A DNA stretch of 15,050 bases from NCBI GenBank assembly GCA_001777995.1, contig MFFV01000028.1, forward strand, positions 5,761 through 20,810. Direction: 5' to 3'. Below the pieces are notes generated by a model, which saw nothing but the letters and a program-made list of their open reading frames with translations, had not been told where the DNA came from and searched no databases. This document shows positions 5,465-12,730 of this stretch, one piece after another. Positions within the stretch are counted from its first letter, which is position 1. Each line of letters begins with the position of its first letter. The translations under genes were made by a program, and so were the position numbers. Source of the stretch: Candidatus Falkowbacteria bacterium RIFCSPLOWO2_02_FULL_45_15 (lineage in GTDB: Bacteria; Patescibacteriota; Patescibacteriia; Patescibacteriales; XYC2-FULL-47-12).

Positions 5465-5854
5465 TCAAGGCACGTATTTATTAAATTCTTTTTTCGCCGC
5501 AATCTCCTCTTTTATTTTCGGCAGCCGCTTCAGCCGCTTAAAAATTACATAACCCCAAGCGCCCTGTCCGATTACCCAGAGCGCGAACCAAAAGCGGGCA
5601 GACAGAAAAGGCACTGATTCGTAAGTAAAAAACAGCAACAACGCGCTGATAATCGTGCCGGTCAAAGTAAAGTTATAGCCGGCCAGCCAAAGTTTCGCGT
5701 AAAGCGTTTTTTTGTCGCGGTTGTAACCTCGCCAAGTAACGACGATAGCCGCCAAAAAAATAAAAGTAATTATTAACAGCGTCGTTTGCCAAAATTGCGT
5801 TAGCGGCCCGGGGTAAAGACCAAACCACATTTTGAAAGTAAAAAAGTTATGCAT
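5465..5854 (-). CDS. Small membrane protein of unknown function, three helices
   Basis: 129 aa with hydrophobic helices at about 22-42, 56-78 and 82-106, and a Lys/Arg/Glu-rich cytoplasmic-type tail (107-129). The N-terminus MHNFFTFKMWFGLYPGPLTQFW offers a second possible start at Met9; neither has a Shine-Dalgarno. It resembles small uncharacterised membrane proteins in Parcubacteria, but I cannot name a family. The TGA stop is followed in the same frame by a toxin-like remnant, suggesting that a deletion or insertion joined unrelated sequences here. Upstream, a 7-bp-unit inverted array separates it from the methyltransferase gene. Confidence 0.7.
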   Translation of the reverse strand: MHNFFTFKMWFGLYPGPLTQFWQTTLLIITFIFLAAIVVTWRGYNRDKKTLYAKLWLAGYNFTLTGTIISALLLFFTYESVPFLSARFWFALWVIGQGAWGYVIFKRLKRLPKIKEEIAAKKEFNKYVP

Positions 5855-5868
5855 AGAGTTAATTCAAA

Positions 5869-5933
5869 AATATCTAATATCCAATATCTCATTAAAGAAT
5901 GAAGAAATACTGGATATTAGATATTGGATATTA
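5869..5933. repeat. Inverted array of 7-bp units (AATATCY ... GATATTR), second copy
   Basis: Three AATATCY units lie at 5869-5875, 5876-5882 and 5883-5889, and three GATATTR units at 5913-5919, 5920-5926 and 5927-5933, all in exact 7-bp phase within each arm. The arms pair around a loop of about 23 nt. The element is the reverse-oriented relative of the one at 1538-1614. It fills the gap between the methyltransferase stop and the small membrane protein start. Confidence 0.8.
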
Positions 5934-5945
5934 AATGCCGCGGAT

Positions 5946-6500
5946 TTAATGTTTTAAAAACACCATTCCAAAATGATACTCTCCGGCGTTGAATTCTTCC
6001 AAAAGTTCGAGCCCCAGCCGCTGGCAGACGGCTATCAAGTTTTCCTTATTAATGCGCTCCTCAATCGAAGGCCCGAAAGGAACGGCGATTTTTTTCCAGT
6101 CTACCACTAGTAGTTTGCCGCCGCGCTTTAACAGGCGCACCGCTTCGCGGATAATTTCACTGCGCTTATTGGATTGAAATAAGATGTTAATTAACAAGGC
6201 GACGTCCAGCGAAGAGCTTTCCACTTTAGTCGCTTTAAACATTTCCAGATTTGACCAGACGATTTTGATTTGTTTGATGTTTTCCTGTTGCGCGCGGTGT
6301 TCAATGTTAGTTAAAACGTCTTTTAAAATATCAACCGCGTACACTATTCCATATTCGCCCACCGCCGCCGCCACCGGAAAGATAAAGTGCCCCGTGCGGC
6401 CGCAGCCAAGGTCGCCTACCAGCATCCGCTCGCCAATTTGCGCTTTGGCGATGACGATTTGCGGGTCAATCAGGGCGTTTCCTCCTGTTATTTTAGTCAT
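5946..6500 (-). CDS. Class I SAM-dependent methyltransferase (UbiE/type 11-like)
   Basis: 184 aa with the Rossmann methyltransferase signature. Motif I VGDLGCGRTG (28-37) binds the methionine part of SAM. An acidic residue ends strand 2 (AVD, D57) for the ribose. SLDVALLINILFQS (97-110) is in the motif IV position, and LLKRGGKLLVVDW (123-135) is the post-IV strand. The C-terminus runs NAGEYHFGMVFLKH, seen in small UbiE-like enzymes. The substrate (small molecule, quinone or metalloid) cannot be told from the sequence. The N-terminus is short, so the whole protein is essentially the catalytic domain. There is no Shine-Dalgarno; a heptad repeat array lies immediately upstream and supplies a TATACT that could act as -10. 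Confidence 0.85.
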   Translation of the reverse strand: MTKITGGNALIDPQIVIAKAQIGERMLVGDLGCGRTGHFIFPVAAAVGEYGIVYAVDILKDVLTNIEHRAQQENIKQIKIVWSNLEMFKATKVESSSLDVALLINILFQSNKRSEIIREAVRLLKRGGKLLVVDWKKIAVPFGPSIEERINKENLIAVCQRLGLELLEEFNAGEYHFGMVFLKH

Positions 6501-6504
6501 AATG

Positions 6505-6539
6505 TTAGTAGCTAATAGCTGGTAGTTAGTATTTAGTAT
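6505..6539. repeat. Five tandem 7-bp units (consensus YTRGTAK) upstream of the methyltransferase
   Basis: Five consecutive heptamers occupy 6505-6511, 6512-6518, 6519-6525, 6526-6532 and 6533-6539: TTAGTAG, CTAATAG, CTGGTAG, TTAGTAT, TTAGTAT. There is no break in phase. The array ends 4 nt before the methyltransferase ATG (minus strand). Its distal end gives TATACT (6540-6535, minus), a possible -10 without a good -35. Confidence 0.7.
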
Positions 6540-6589
6540 ACAATAAAAAAGTCAAAACTCAAAATAAATCCAAACACCTTCACCGCCGG

Positions 6590-6626
6590 GTATTCCCCCA
6601 CACCAAAATTTGGTGTGGGGGTATTC
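6590..6626. repeat. 25-bp palindrome flanked by 6-bp direct repeats
   Basis: CCCCACACCAAA (6596-6607) and TTTGGTGTGGGG (6609-6620) are exact reverse complements around one A; one more C-G pair (6595, 6621) extends them. GTATTC stands on both sides (6590-6595 and 6621-6626). A further outer stem, ACACCTT (6574-6580) with AAGGTGT (6630-6636), encloses it. It lies 31 nt past the rnhB stop but lacks a following T run on either strand, so it is not a standard terminator; an inserted palindrome with a duplicated target is possible. Confidence 0.7.
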
Positions 6627-6657
6627 TGGAAGGTGTCATGGATAAAGGGGAATAACG

Positions 6658-7269
6658 TTAGTAGAAGTTTTTTATTGGTTTGAAACTTTTCCTATGTATC
6701 TCGCAAGGCCCATACAATTTAAGCGCGTCTAAATGCAGTTTAGTCCCGTAGCCTTTGTGCCGGTTAAAAAAATAGCGCGGATATTGGGCGTGCATTTGTT
6801 CCATCATGGCGTCGCGCGTCACTTTCGCTATTATTGACGCGGCGGCAATGGAAAAAACCAAATTATCGCCGTTGATTATCGCTTGCTGGGGCGAGGAGTA
6901 ATTAGGCAACGGCAACTGGCCGTCCACTAAAATAATTTGCGGCTTGGTTTTTAAAACAGAAAGCGCTTTTTTTATGGCTAAAAAAGTCGCCTGCAAAATA
7001 TTTATCCGGTCAATGGTGGTATGGTCGCACACGCCGATGCCATAACCGGACGCGCGCTCCATAATGATTTTGGCAAAACTGATGCGTTTGTTCGCGCTTA
7101 ATTTTTTTGAATCAGTTACGGCGCTTAATTCCGCCGGCACTTCTTGAAAGTCAAAAATTACCGCGGCGGCAACGACCGGCCCCGCGAGCGGTCCGCGGCC
7201 GGCTTCGTCAACGCCGGCGATTAACTTAAAGCCGTCAGTTTGCAATTTTTGTTCGTAGGAGAAATCCAT
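6658..7269 (-). CDS. rnhB: Ribonuclease HII
   Basis: RNase HII removes ribonucleotides misincorporated in DNA and RNA in RNA-DNA hybrids, in the cytoplasm. The 203-aa length is normal. Catalytic residues are visible: GVDEAGRGPLAGPVVAAAV (19-37) with D21 and E22, ILVDG with D116, and NGDNLVFSIAAASIIAKVTRD (133-153) with D135 and the conserved Ser/Ala helix. DSKKLS (53-58) and YFFNRHKGYGTKLH (166-179) are further signatures. The C-terminus IHRKSFKPIKNFY is the standard end. The start ATG 7269 gives the expected short N-terminus; no Shine-Dalgarno is present. It follows the conserved 134-aa protein by 19 nt and probably shares a transcript with it and trxB. Confidence 0.97.
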   Translation of the reverse strand: MDFSYEQKLQTDGFKLIAGVDEAGRGPLAGPVVAAAVIFDFQEVPAELSAVTDSKKLSANKRISFAKIIMERASGYGIGVCDHTTIDRINILQATFLAIKKALSVLKTKPQIILVDGQLPLPNYSSPQQAIINGDNLVFSIAAASIIAKVTRDAMMEQMHAQYPRYFFNRHKGYGTKLHLDALKLYGPCEIHRKSFKPIKNFY

Positions 7270-7288
7270 GGGATAATTTTTAATTTTG

Positions 7289-7693
7289 TTAGAACGGCCA
7301 CCAGCTTTTTTTCTTTTTATCCGCTATGGCTTTAGCAAAGGGGGACGGCTCTGCTTTAACAACATTGGCAAAAGATTGATTGGTATTAGATTGTCGGTCA
7401 ATCATCGCCTGCAGGCGATCCAGCTCTTCCTGCACCAGCGGGCTGTCGTATTCGCCGGCATGCGCCGTTTGCCCCGCGTAGCGGGTTGGCCGCTGATCAA
7501 GATGTAAATTAAAAGTAATTTGTCCGCCTTGTTCAAAAACATAACAATGCAGGCGCGGATAAAAATCGCGCGTCAGACGGCGGACAAAACTGCTTTGGCC
7601 GCTGTGGCGATCGTGAATATAGGCATAGCCGGCGCGGCGCAAGAAATTCGTTGGGCTTTCCATGAGTTGGTTAGAATGGATAGTAAGTTTCAT
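7289..7693 (-). CDS. Conserved small protein of unknown function, next to rnhB
   Basis: 134 aa, soluble. The N-terminal two thirds read FLRRAGYAYIHDRHSGQ, SFVRRLTRDFYPRLHCYVFE, then GQITFNLHLDQRPTRYAG and AHAGEYDSPLVQEELDRL, a mix of beta strands and a final helix with many conserved-looking His, Arg and Tyr. The C-terminal 35 residues are charged and end in KKKKSWWPF, probably a flexible tail. Proteins with this FLRRAGYAYI...FNLHLDQ pattern seem common in Parcubacteria, but I know of no function. It starts 31 nt after trxB and ends 19 nt before rnhB on the same strand, so an operon is likely. A second possible start is Met11. Confidence 0.75.
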   Translation of the reverse strand: MKLTIHSNQLMESPTNFLRRAGYAYIHDRHSGQSSFVRRLTRDFYPRLHCYVFEQGGQITFNLHLDQRPTRYAGQTAHAGEYDSPLVQEELDRLQAMIDRQSNTNQSFANVVKAEPSPFAKAIADKKKKSWWPF

Positions 7694-7724
7694 TATCAGT
7701 AAATTAAAATTTAAAAATTAAAGA

Positions 7725-8660
7725 TCAAAATGACAATTTTTCCAACCATCTCTCCGCCGCTATCGCCGCCATCCCGCCTAAGCCCGCGGCCGTAACCGCC
7801 TGGCGATAGGTATAGTCGGCGCAGTCGCCGGCCGCAAAGACTCCGGCTACATTGGTATAAACGGCCTCCTTAACCGCCAGATAGCCAAACTTTGGCTCCC
7901 GCTCCAGATAATCTTTAAAAATTTCCGTATTGGGGACGTGGCCGATGGCAAAAAAGAGGCCGTCCACCGCCAGAGTTGATGTTTCGCCCGTAACGGCGTT
8001 TTTTATTTTAAGGCCGTTTAACTTTTCTCGGCCCAAATATTCTTCTACCTCGCTATTCCAGATCACGGCTATTTTTTTGTTGGCTAAAATGCGTTTCTTC
8101 ATAATTTCGCTCGCTTTAAATTCGGCGCGGCGGTGAATGATATAGATTTTGTCAGCGAATTTAGTCAAAAAGCCGCTTTCTTCCATGGCGCTGTCGCCGC
8201 CGCCGGCAACGGCGACTGTTTTGCCGCGGTAAAAAAACCCATCGCAAGTGGCGCAAGTGTGCAGGCCCCTGCCCCACAGGTCTTTTTCTCGCGGCAGGCC
8301 CAGCGTGCGCGAGCGAGCGCCGGTGGCGATAATAACCGCTTTGGCTGAATATTGCGTATTGCCGACATAAACTTTTTTTATCTCGCCGCTAAAGTCCACT
8401 TTAGCGGCAGTGTCAAATTTTATTTCCGCGCCAAAGCGTTCGGCTTGCTTGCGCATATTCTCAATCAAAACCGGCCCGTCGATGCCGTCCGGAAAGCCGG
8501 GGTAATTTTCTACGAGCGTAGTCGTCGTCAATTGACCGCCCGGCTCCGGGCCGGCTAAAACCAATGGGCGTAAATCCGCGCGCGCCGCGTAAATGGCGGC
8601 GGTGTAGCCCGCCGGGCCAGAGCCGATGATAATTAACTCGCGAATGTTGTCGTTTGGCAT
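7725..8660 (-). CDS. trxB: Thioredoxin reductase
   Basis: A flavoenzyme that passes electrons from NADPH via FAD and a redox disulfide to thioredoxin, in the cytoplasm. 311 aa, the usual low-molecular-weight length. Visible motifs: FAD-binding GSGPAGY (13-19), ATGARSR near 112, the redox-active CATC (136-139), NADPH-binding GGGDSAMEE (153-161), HRRAEFKAS (176-184) with the two Arg that contact the NADPH 2'-phosphate, and the second FAD motif GVFAAGDCAD (273-282). The start ATG 8660 gives the expected short lead before the first strand. An AGGAGA lies 24 nt upstream, too far to act as a ribosome site. It heads the trxB-134aa-rnhB group and is divergent from infB. No thioredoxin gene is in the window. 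Confidence 0.97.
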   Translation of the reverse strand: MPNDNIRELIIIGSGPAGYTAAIYAARADLRPLVLAGPEPGGQLTTTTLVENYPGFPDGIDGPVLIENMRKQAERFGAEIKFDTAAKVDFSGEIKKVYVGNTQYSAKAVIIATGARSRTLGLPREKDLWGRGLHTCATCDGFFYRGKTVAVAGGGDSAMEESGFLTKFADKIYIIHRRAEFKASEIMKKRILANKKIAVIWNSEVEEYLGREKLNGLKIKNAVTGETSTLAVDGLFFAIGHVPNTEIFKDYLEREPKFGYLAVKEAVYTNVAGVFAAGDCADYTYRQAVTAAGLGGMAAIAAERWLEKLSF

Positions 8661-8691
8661 ATAAAATTGCTATTATTACTAAGCTCTCCTA

Positions 8692-8719
8692 ATTGTATCC
8701 TAATATATTAAAAAATCAA
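8692..8719 (-). promoter_or_regulatory. Promoter of trxB
   Basis: On the minus strand -35 TTGATT (8719-8714), a 16-nt spacer and -10 TACAAT (8697-8692). The start site would be near 8685, giving a leader of about 25 nt. Its -35 end lies 7 nt from the -35 of the divergent infB promoter. Confidence 0.55.
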
Positions 8720-8726
8720 AATTTTC

Positions 8727-8755
8727 TTGACTTTAAACTTAATTTCCATTAAAGT
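8727..8755 (+). promoter_or_regulatory. Promoter of infB, implying a near-leaderless mRNA
   Basis: -35 TTGACT (8727-8732), a 17-nt spacer, then -10 TAAAGT (8750-8755). The start site would fall near 8762, only about 3 nt before the infB ATG at 8765. The -10 is imperfect (4 of 6). Confidence 0.5.
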
Positions 8756-8764
8756 AAATGTGTT

Positions 8765-10765
8765 ATGAATGTAACTGAATTAGCGCGAAAATTAAAAATG
8801 ACCACGAACGAGCTGTTTGACGCTTTGCCGCGGCTTGGTTTTGATATTGGCCGGCGCGCCATTAAAATTGACGACCGCGTTGCTTATAAAATTATTGTCA
8901 ATTGGTCAATTTATAAAAAGCAGTTAGCAACGATAGCGCCGGCGTTAGCGGATGTTCAAGCGGCAGCCGAGGCGTCGCCGGCCAAAAAGACCGTTACTGT
9001 CCCCTCGACAATAACCGTGCGCGATTTTGCCGCGCTGGCCGGATTTAACGTCAGCAAAGTTTTAAGCGAACTGATGAAAAACGGAATTTTTATTTCCATG
9101 AACGAAAAAATTGATTTTGACGCCGCCTCCATCATCGGCCAAGATTTAAACGTTAACGTCGTTTTAGACCAAGGCGAGCAGACGGCCGAGAGTTCGGACG
9201 GCAGTAAGTTAAAAAACATTATTGCCGGCCAGGATCAATCAACCCTGCAAGCCCGACCGCCGGTAGTGGTGGTGATGGGCCACGTTGACCACGGCAAAAC
9301 GAAACTTTTAGACGCCATTCGCACGACGCAGGTGGTTGAGGGGGAAGCCGGCGGGATTACGCAGCATATCGGCGCGTACCAAATTGAACAGCGGGGGCAA
9401 ATCATTACTTTTATCGATACGCCCGGCCACGAAGTTTTTACCGCTATGCGCAGCCGCGGAGCCAAAGTAGCCGATGTCGCCATTTTAGTGGTAGCGGCCG
9501 ATGACGGCGTAAAGCCGCAGACGGTTGAAGCCTACCACATCATTGAACAGGCAAAATTACCGTTCGTCGTAGCGATTAATAAAGTTGACAAACCGGAGGC
9601 CGATGTTGATAGGGTAAAAAGCGAACTGTCCAACCAACTAAACATCACGCCGGACGATTGGGGAGGGAAAATCATGTGCGTGCCGATTTCGGCTAAAGAA
9701 AAAACGGGCATTGATAAATTATTGGACGCGGTTTTATTCATCACCGAGATGGAAAAAAATAAAATCGTGGCTAATCCCAAAGCGGCGGCCGTGGGCACGG
9801 TGATTGAATCAAAAATTGATAAGGGCGAGGGGCCGGTAGCGACTATTTTAATTCAGAACGGAACTTTACGCCCCGGAGAAATTATCGGTTTTAATGATCA
9901 GCCGCTCGGCCGCGTGCGGATGATGAAGGATTATAAAGGGGAAACGGCGGCCAAAGCCATGCCCTCCATGCCGGTAAGAATATCCGGGCTGAAAGCGAGC
10001 CCGAGTATCGGCGACATCGTAGAGGTGATGCGGGCTAACTCCGCCGCCGCCGGAGCGGGTAAAAAAATGCGCTTAGGGAAAATAAAGAAAGACAGCTTTA
10101 AATCGTCTTCAACCCAGCGCCCGGCGCAGGCGGAAGAAGGAGTCAGCGTCAGGTATTTAAACCTGGTCGTGCGCGCCGACGTGCTCGGCTCCGTTGAAGC
10201 GATTGAAGAGGCGCTGGAAAAATTGAATACGGCGGAAGTCAAAATTAAAATTATCAAAAAAGGACTGGGCAATTTTACGGCCAGCGATATTCATACGGCG
10301 CTCGCGAGCAAAGCGATCGTTTTGGGCTTTAACGTGCAGGCTAACCAAGCGGTGCAATTGCTGGCGCGGGAAAAAAACATCGCCATCAACGGCTTTAACA
10401 TTATTTACGAATTAGTTGATTTAGTAAAGCGGCAAATTGAAAGCTTATTTGCTAAACAGCTGGTTAAAAAAGAGTTAGGCACTATCAAGGTGCTGGCGAT
10501 TTTTAAAACTAACGAGAGCGGCCAAATTATCGGCGGCAAAGTGACCAGCGGCTTGATTGAGCCTAACTCCAAAATTGAGGTATGGCGCGGGAACACCGCC
10601 ATTGCTGCCGGCGAACTTATTAATTTACAATCGGGCAGGCAGAATGTGGCTACCGTTGCCGAGAGCCAGGAATGCGGCGTTGAGTTTAAAGGCGAGCCGG
10701 TGATTAAAGCGGAAGACGTGCTCAAAGTTTACCGAGAGGAAGAGAAAAAGCAACCAGCGATATGA
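8765..10765 (+). CDS. infB: Translation initiation factor IF-2
   Basis: A GTPase that brings initiator tRNA to the 30S P site and promotes subunit joining. 666 aa, shorter than typical IF-2 (about 720-890) because the low-complexity N-terminal region is reduced. An IF2-N-like module opens the protein (1-50, VTELARKLKMTTNELFDALPRLG) and a second lies at about 80-135. The G domain has GHVDHGKT (172-179), GGITQHIG (196-203), DTPGHE (218-223), NKVD (272-275) and SAK (310-312). Domain II, the linker around 430-455, and the C-terminal domains III and IV follow to residue 666. There is no Shine-Dalgarno, and the promoter lies so close that the mRNA may be leaderless. Its TGA stop overlaps the rbfA start by 4 nt, so the two are translationally coupled. 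Confidence 0.98.
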   Translation: MNVTELARKLKMTTNELFDALPRLGFDIGRRAIKIDDRVAYKIIVNWSIYKKQLATIAPALADVQAAAEASPAKKTVTVPSTITVRDFAALAGFNVSKVLSELMKNGIFISMNEKIDFDAASIIGQDLNVNVVLDQGEQTAESSDGSKLKNIIAGQDQSTLQARPPVVVVMGHVDHGKTKLLDAIRTTQVVEGEAGGITQHIGAYQIEQRGQIITFIDTPGHEVFTAMRSRGAKVADVAILVVAADDGVKPQTVEAYHIIEQAKLPFVVAINKVDKPEADVDRVKSELSNQLNITPDDWGGKIMCVPISAKEKTGIDKLLDAVLFITEMEKNKIVANPKAAAVGTVIESKIDKGEGPVATILIQNGTLRPGEIIGFNDQPLGRVRMMKDYKGETAAKAMPSMPVRISGLKASPSIGDIVEVMRANSAAAGAGKKMRLGKIKKDSFKSSSTQRPAQAEEGVSVRYLNLVVRADVLGSVEAIEEALEKLNTAEVKIKIIKKGLGNFTASDIHTALASKAIVLGFNVQANQAVQLLAREKNIAINGFNIIYELVDLVKRQIESLFAKQLVKKELGTIKVLAIFKTNESGQIIGGKVTSGLIEPNSKIEVWRGNTAIAAGELINLQSGRQNVATVAESQECGVEFKGEPVIKAEDVLKVYREEEKKQPAI

Positions 10766-11097
10766 GCAGAAAAATAGAACAAGTCAACGAAATGTTGCGT
10801 AAAGAAATCGCTTTTATCATTGAGCGGGAACTGGAATTGCCGGGAGTGATGGTAACGGTGGTGAAAGTCGATTGCGCGCGCGAATTAGATTCGGCCCGAG
10901 TTTGGATTTCCGTACTGCCGGATAATCAGACCGGCTCGGCGCTGCGGCGGCTGCGGCGGCAGCAAGGATCCATCCGTTATTTATTAGCCAAAAAAGTTTT
11001 ATTACGGCGGATGCCCCAGCTTATTTTTGTTTTTGACGATACGGAAAAAAAGGCGGCGGAGGTAGAGAGCATGTATCACGATTTGACTCCGGCGTGA
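10762..11097 (+). CDS. rbfA: Ribosome-binding factor A
   Basis: RbfA is a KH-fold factor that binds the immature 30S subunit and assists late 16S rRNA maturation. 111 aa, normal length. Signatures: the N-terminal helix RKIEQVNEMLRKEIAFIIERE, then PGVMVTVVKVDCARELDSARVWISVLP (a beta-alpha core with the conserved strand ending in a hydrophobic-Val run), GSIRYLLAKKVLLRRMPQLIFVFDDT (the C-terminal KH helix and strand, with the Arg-x-x-Pro-x-hydrophobic-x-Phe pattern). It overlaps infB by ATGA, the common infB-rbfA order in bacteria, and is followed after 13 nt by the DHH phosphoesterase. Confidence 0.95.
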   Translation: MSRKIEQVNEMLRKEIAFIIERELELPGVMVTVVKVDCARELDSARVWISVLPDNQTGSALRRLRRQQGSIRYLLAKKVLLRRMPQLIFVFDDTEKKAAEVESMYHDLTPA

Positions 11098-11110
11098 TCA
11101 GACTGCGCTT

Positions 11111-12073
11111 ATGGATAAAAAATTTGTTTACAGTGAAATCATCAATAAGGTAACATCGGCTCAAAATATTTTTTTAGCCACGCACGAAAATCCGGACGGC
11201 GATGCCGTTGCCTCTCTTTGCGCCGTCGCCGAATGGCTGACGGCGCTGGGCAAGAATTTTTATCTTGCTTGCGCCGATGAAGCGGAGGCGAGCTTTCATT
11301 TTTTACCGCAGACAGCCAAAATAAACAAACTGACGGCGAACCTTGATTTTTCCCGTTTTGATTTGGCGATAATATTGGATTGCGGCAGTTTACGCCGGAC
11401 CAAAGCAGAAGCCGCCATTAAAGCCGCGCCCATCCCCATTATTAACATTGACCACCATCTTTCTAACGACCAATTCGGCGCCGTTAACTTGGTTGACGCG
11501 GACGCCGTTTCCACCACGCAAATTCTCTACGAACTTTTTAAGTACGGGAAAGTAGACATCAGCCGGCAGTTAGCCAGTTGCATTTTAACCGGCATTATTA
11601 CCGACTCGGGAAACTTTGCCTATGCGGCGACGAACCCTCGCACCTTCAAGGTAGCCAGCGAAATGATAATGAGCGGAGCTAACGCGCGCAATATTTTAAT
11701 GTCTACGGCTAAGAACAAAAATTTAACCACCCTCAAAGCTTGGGGATTTGCTCTTAGCCGTTTGCGATATAACCCTAATTATGACATTGCTTATACTGTT
11801 TTGACCCAGCGGGATTTAGCCGACTTGGGCATCGGCAAACAGGATTTGGAAGGTTTAGCCAGCTTTCTTAATAATTTAAAAGATGCTAAAATAGTGTTAG
11901 TTATTTATGAGCTGGGCGACGGCCGAGTGAAAGGTAGTCTGCGCACCAATAGAGACGACGTGGATGTTTGCGTTTTGGCGCAGAGTTTCGGCGGCGGCGG
12001 GCACAAAAAGGCGGCGGGGTTTGAGGTAGAAGGCAAGTTGGTGCCGGCAGGGAATAGTTGGAGAGTAGAATAA
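11111..12073 (+). CDS. nrnA: DHH/DHHA1 phosphoesterase, NrnA-like (nanoRNase/pAp phosphatase)
   Basis: NrnA proteins degrade short RNA oligomers and dephosphorylate pAp using two Mn ions in the cytoplasm. 320 aa, typical length. Metal ligands of the DHH domain are visible: HENPDGDA (25-32, H25, D29, D31), ILDCG with D90, DHH (114-116), and TGIITDSGNF with D165. The DHHA1 domain ends with GSLRTN (275-280) and GGGGHKKAAG (294-303), the substrate-binding glycine-rich loop. The position after infB-rbfA is standard for nrnA. It cannot be fully told apart from other DHH subfamilies, but it lacks the membrane and GGDEF-like parts of GdpP. The start ATG 11111 has no Shine-Dalgarno. Confidence 0.9.
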   Translation: MDKKFVYSEIINKVTSAQNIFLATHENPDGDAVASLCAVAEWLTALGKNFYLACADEAEASFHFLPQTAKINKLTANLDFSRFDLAIILDCGSLRRTKAEAAIKAAPIPIINIDHHLSNDQFGAVNLVDADAVSTTQILYELFKYGKVDISRQLASCILTGIITDSGNFAYAATNPRTFKVASEMIMSGANARNILMSTAKNKNLTTLKAWGFALSRLRYNPNYDIAYTVLTQRDLADLGIGKQDLEGLASFLNNLKDAKIVLVIYELGDGRVKGSLRTNRDDVDVCVLAQSFGGGGHKKAAGFEVEGKLVPAGNSWRVE

Positions 12074-12079
12074 CAAAGA

Positions 12080-12142
12080 GAAGTAAGAAGTAAGAAGTAA
12101 AAAAATTTTTATACTTCTGACTTTTTACTTTTAACTTTAAAT
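12080..12142. repeat. Inverted array of 7-bp units before clpP
   Basis: Three perfect GAAGTAA units (12080-12086, 12087-12093, 12094-12100), a 7-nt centre (12101-12107), then four degenerate units of the pattern TTYWDAC (12108-12114, 12115-12121, 12122-12128, 12129-12135) complementary to the first arm, all in one unbroken 7-bp phase. It ends just before the clpP ATG. As RNA the arms would form a hairpin between the nrnA-like gene and clpP. Confidence 0.75.
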
Positions 12143-12146
12143 TTTT

Positions 12147-12725
12147 ATGCCCCTTATTCCTACAGTCATTGAAAAATCCCAATTCGGCGAGCGGGCGTAC
12201 GACATTTATTCGCGCCTGCTCAAGGACCGAATTATTTTTTTGGGCGAGCCAATCACGGACGTGGTCGCCAACATCATCATCGCGCAGTTTTTGTTTTTAG
12301 ACGCGCAGGACGGCACTAAAGACATTAAATTTTACGTCAACTCTCCGGGCGGCTCGGTCACGGCCGGCATGGCGATTTACGACACCATGCAATACGTAAA
12401 GTCCGACGTTTCCACTATTTGCGTCGGCATGGCGGCGAGCATGGGCGCGATTCTGCTCGCGGCCGGCGCTAGCGGCAAACGGTTTGCTCTGCCGAACGCG
12501 GAAGTAATGATCCACCAAATTATGGGCGGAGCCGAAGGCCAGGCGGTGGACATTAAAATTCAAGCCGAGCACATTTTGAAATTAAAAGACAAGTTAAACC
12601 AGATTTTAGCCAAACATACCGGCCAGAAAATCCCTACCATTGAGAGCGACACCGACCGCGATTACTTTATGAGCGCGGAAGAGGCTAAAAAGTACGGAAT
12701 TATTGATAAGATAATTTCCAAGTAG
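12147..12725 (+). CDS. clpP: ATP-dependent Clp protease proteolytic subunit
   Basis: ClpP is the tetradecameric serine peptidase that degrades proteins fed by ClpX, ClpA or ClpC in the cytoplasm. 192 aa, normal. The catalytic triad is visible: S98 in GMAASMGAILLAAG (94-107), H123 in MIHQIMGG (121-128), D172 in DTDRDYFMS (168-176). YVNSPGGSVTAGMAIYDTMQ (63-82) holds the oxyanion-hole glycines, and the N-terminus IPTVIEKS...GERAYDIYSRLLKDRIIFLG is canonical. Unlike many bacteria, no tig or clpX gene is beside it; it lies between the nrnA-like gene and lgt. The 73-nt gap upstream is filled by a heptad repeat array and shows no clear promoter, so it may be read from the infB transcript. No Shine-Dalgarno is seen. 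Confidence 0.98.
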   Translation: MPLIPTVIEKSQFGERAYDIYSRLLKDRIIFLGEPITDVVANIIIAQFLFLDAQDGTKDIKFYVNSPGGSVTAGMAIYDTMQYVKSDVSTICVGMAASMGAILLAAGASGKRFALPNAEVMIHQIMGGAEGQAVDIKIQAEHILKLKDKLNQILAKHTGQKIPTIESDTDRDYFMSAEEAKKYGIIDKIISK

Positions 12726-12730
12726 ATAGC

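Noticed and set aside
8685..8690. AGGAGA as the trxB ribosome binding site
   Set aside because: It is 24 nt before the ATG, with a stop codon in frame between, and it sits at the predicted transcription start.
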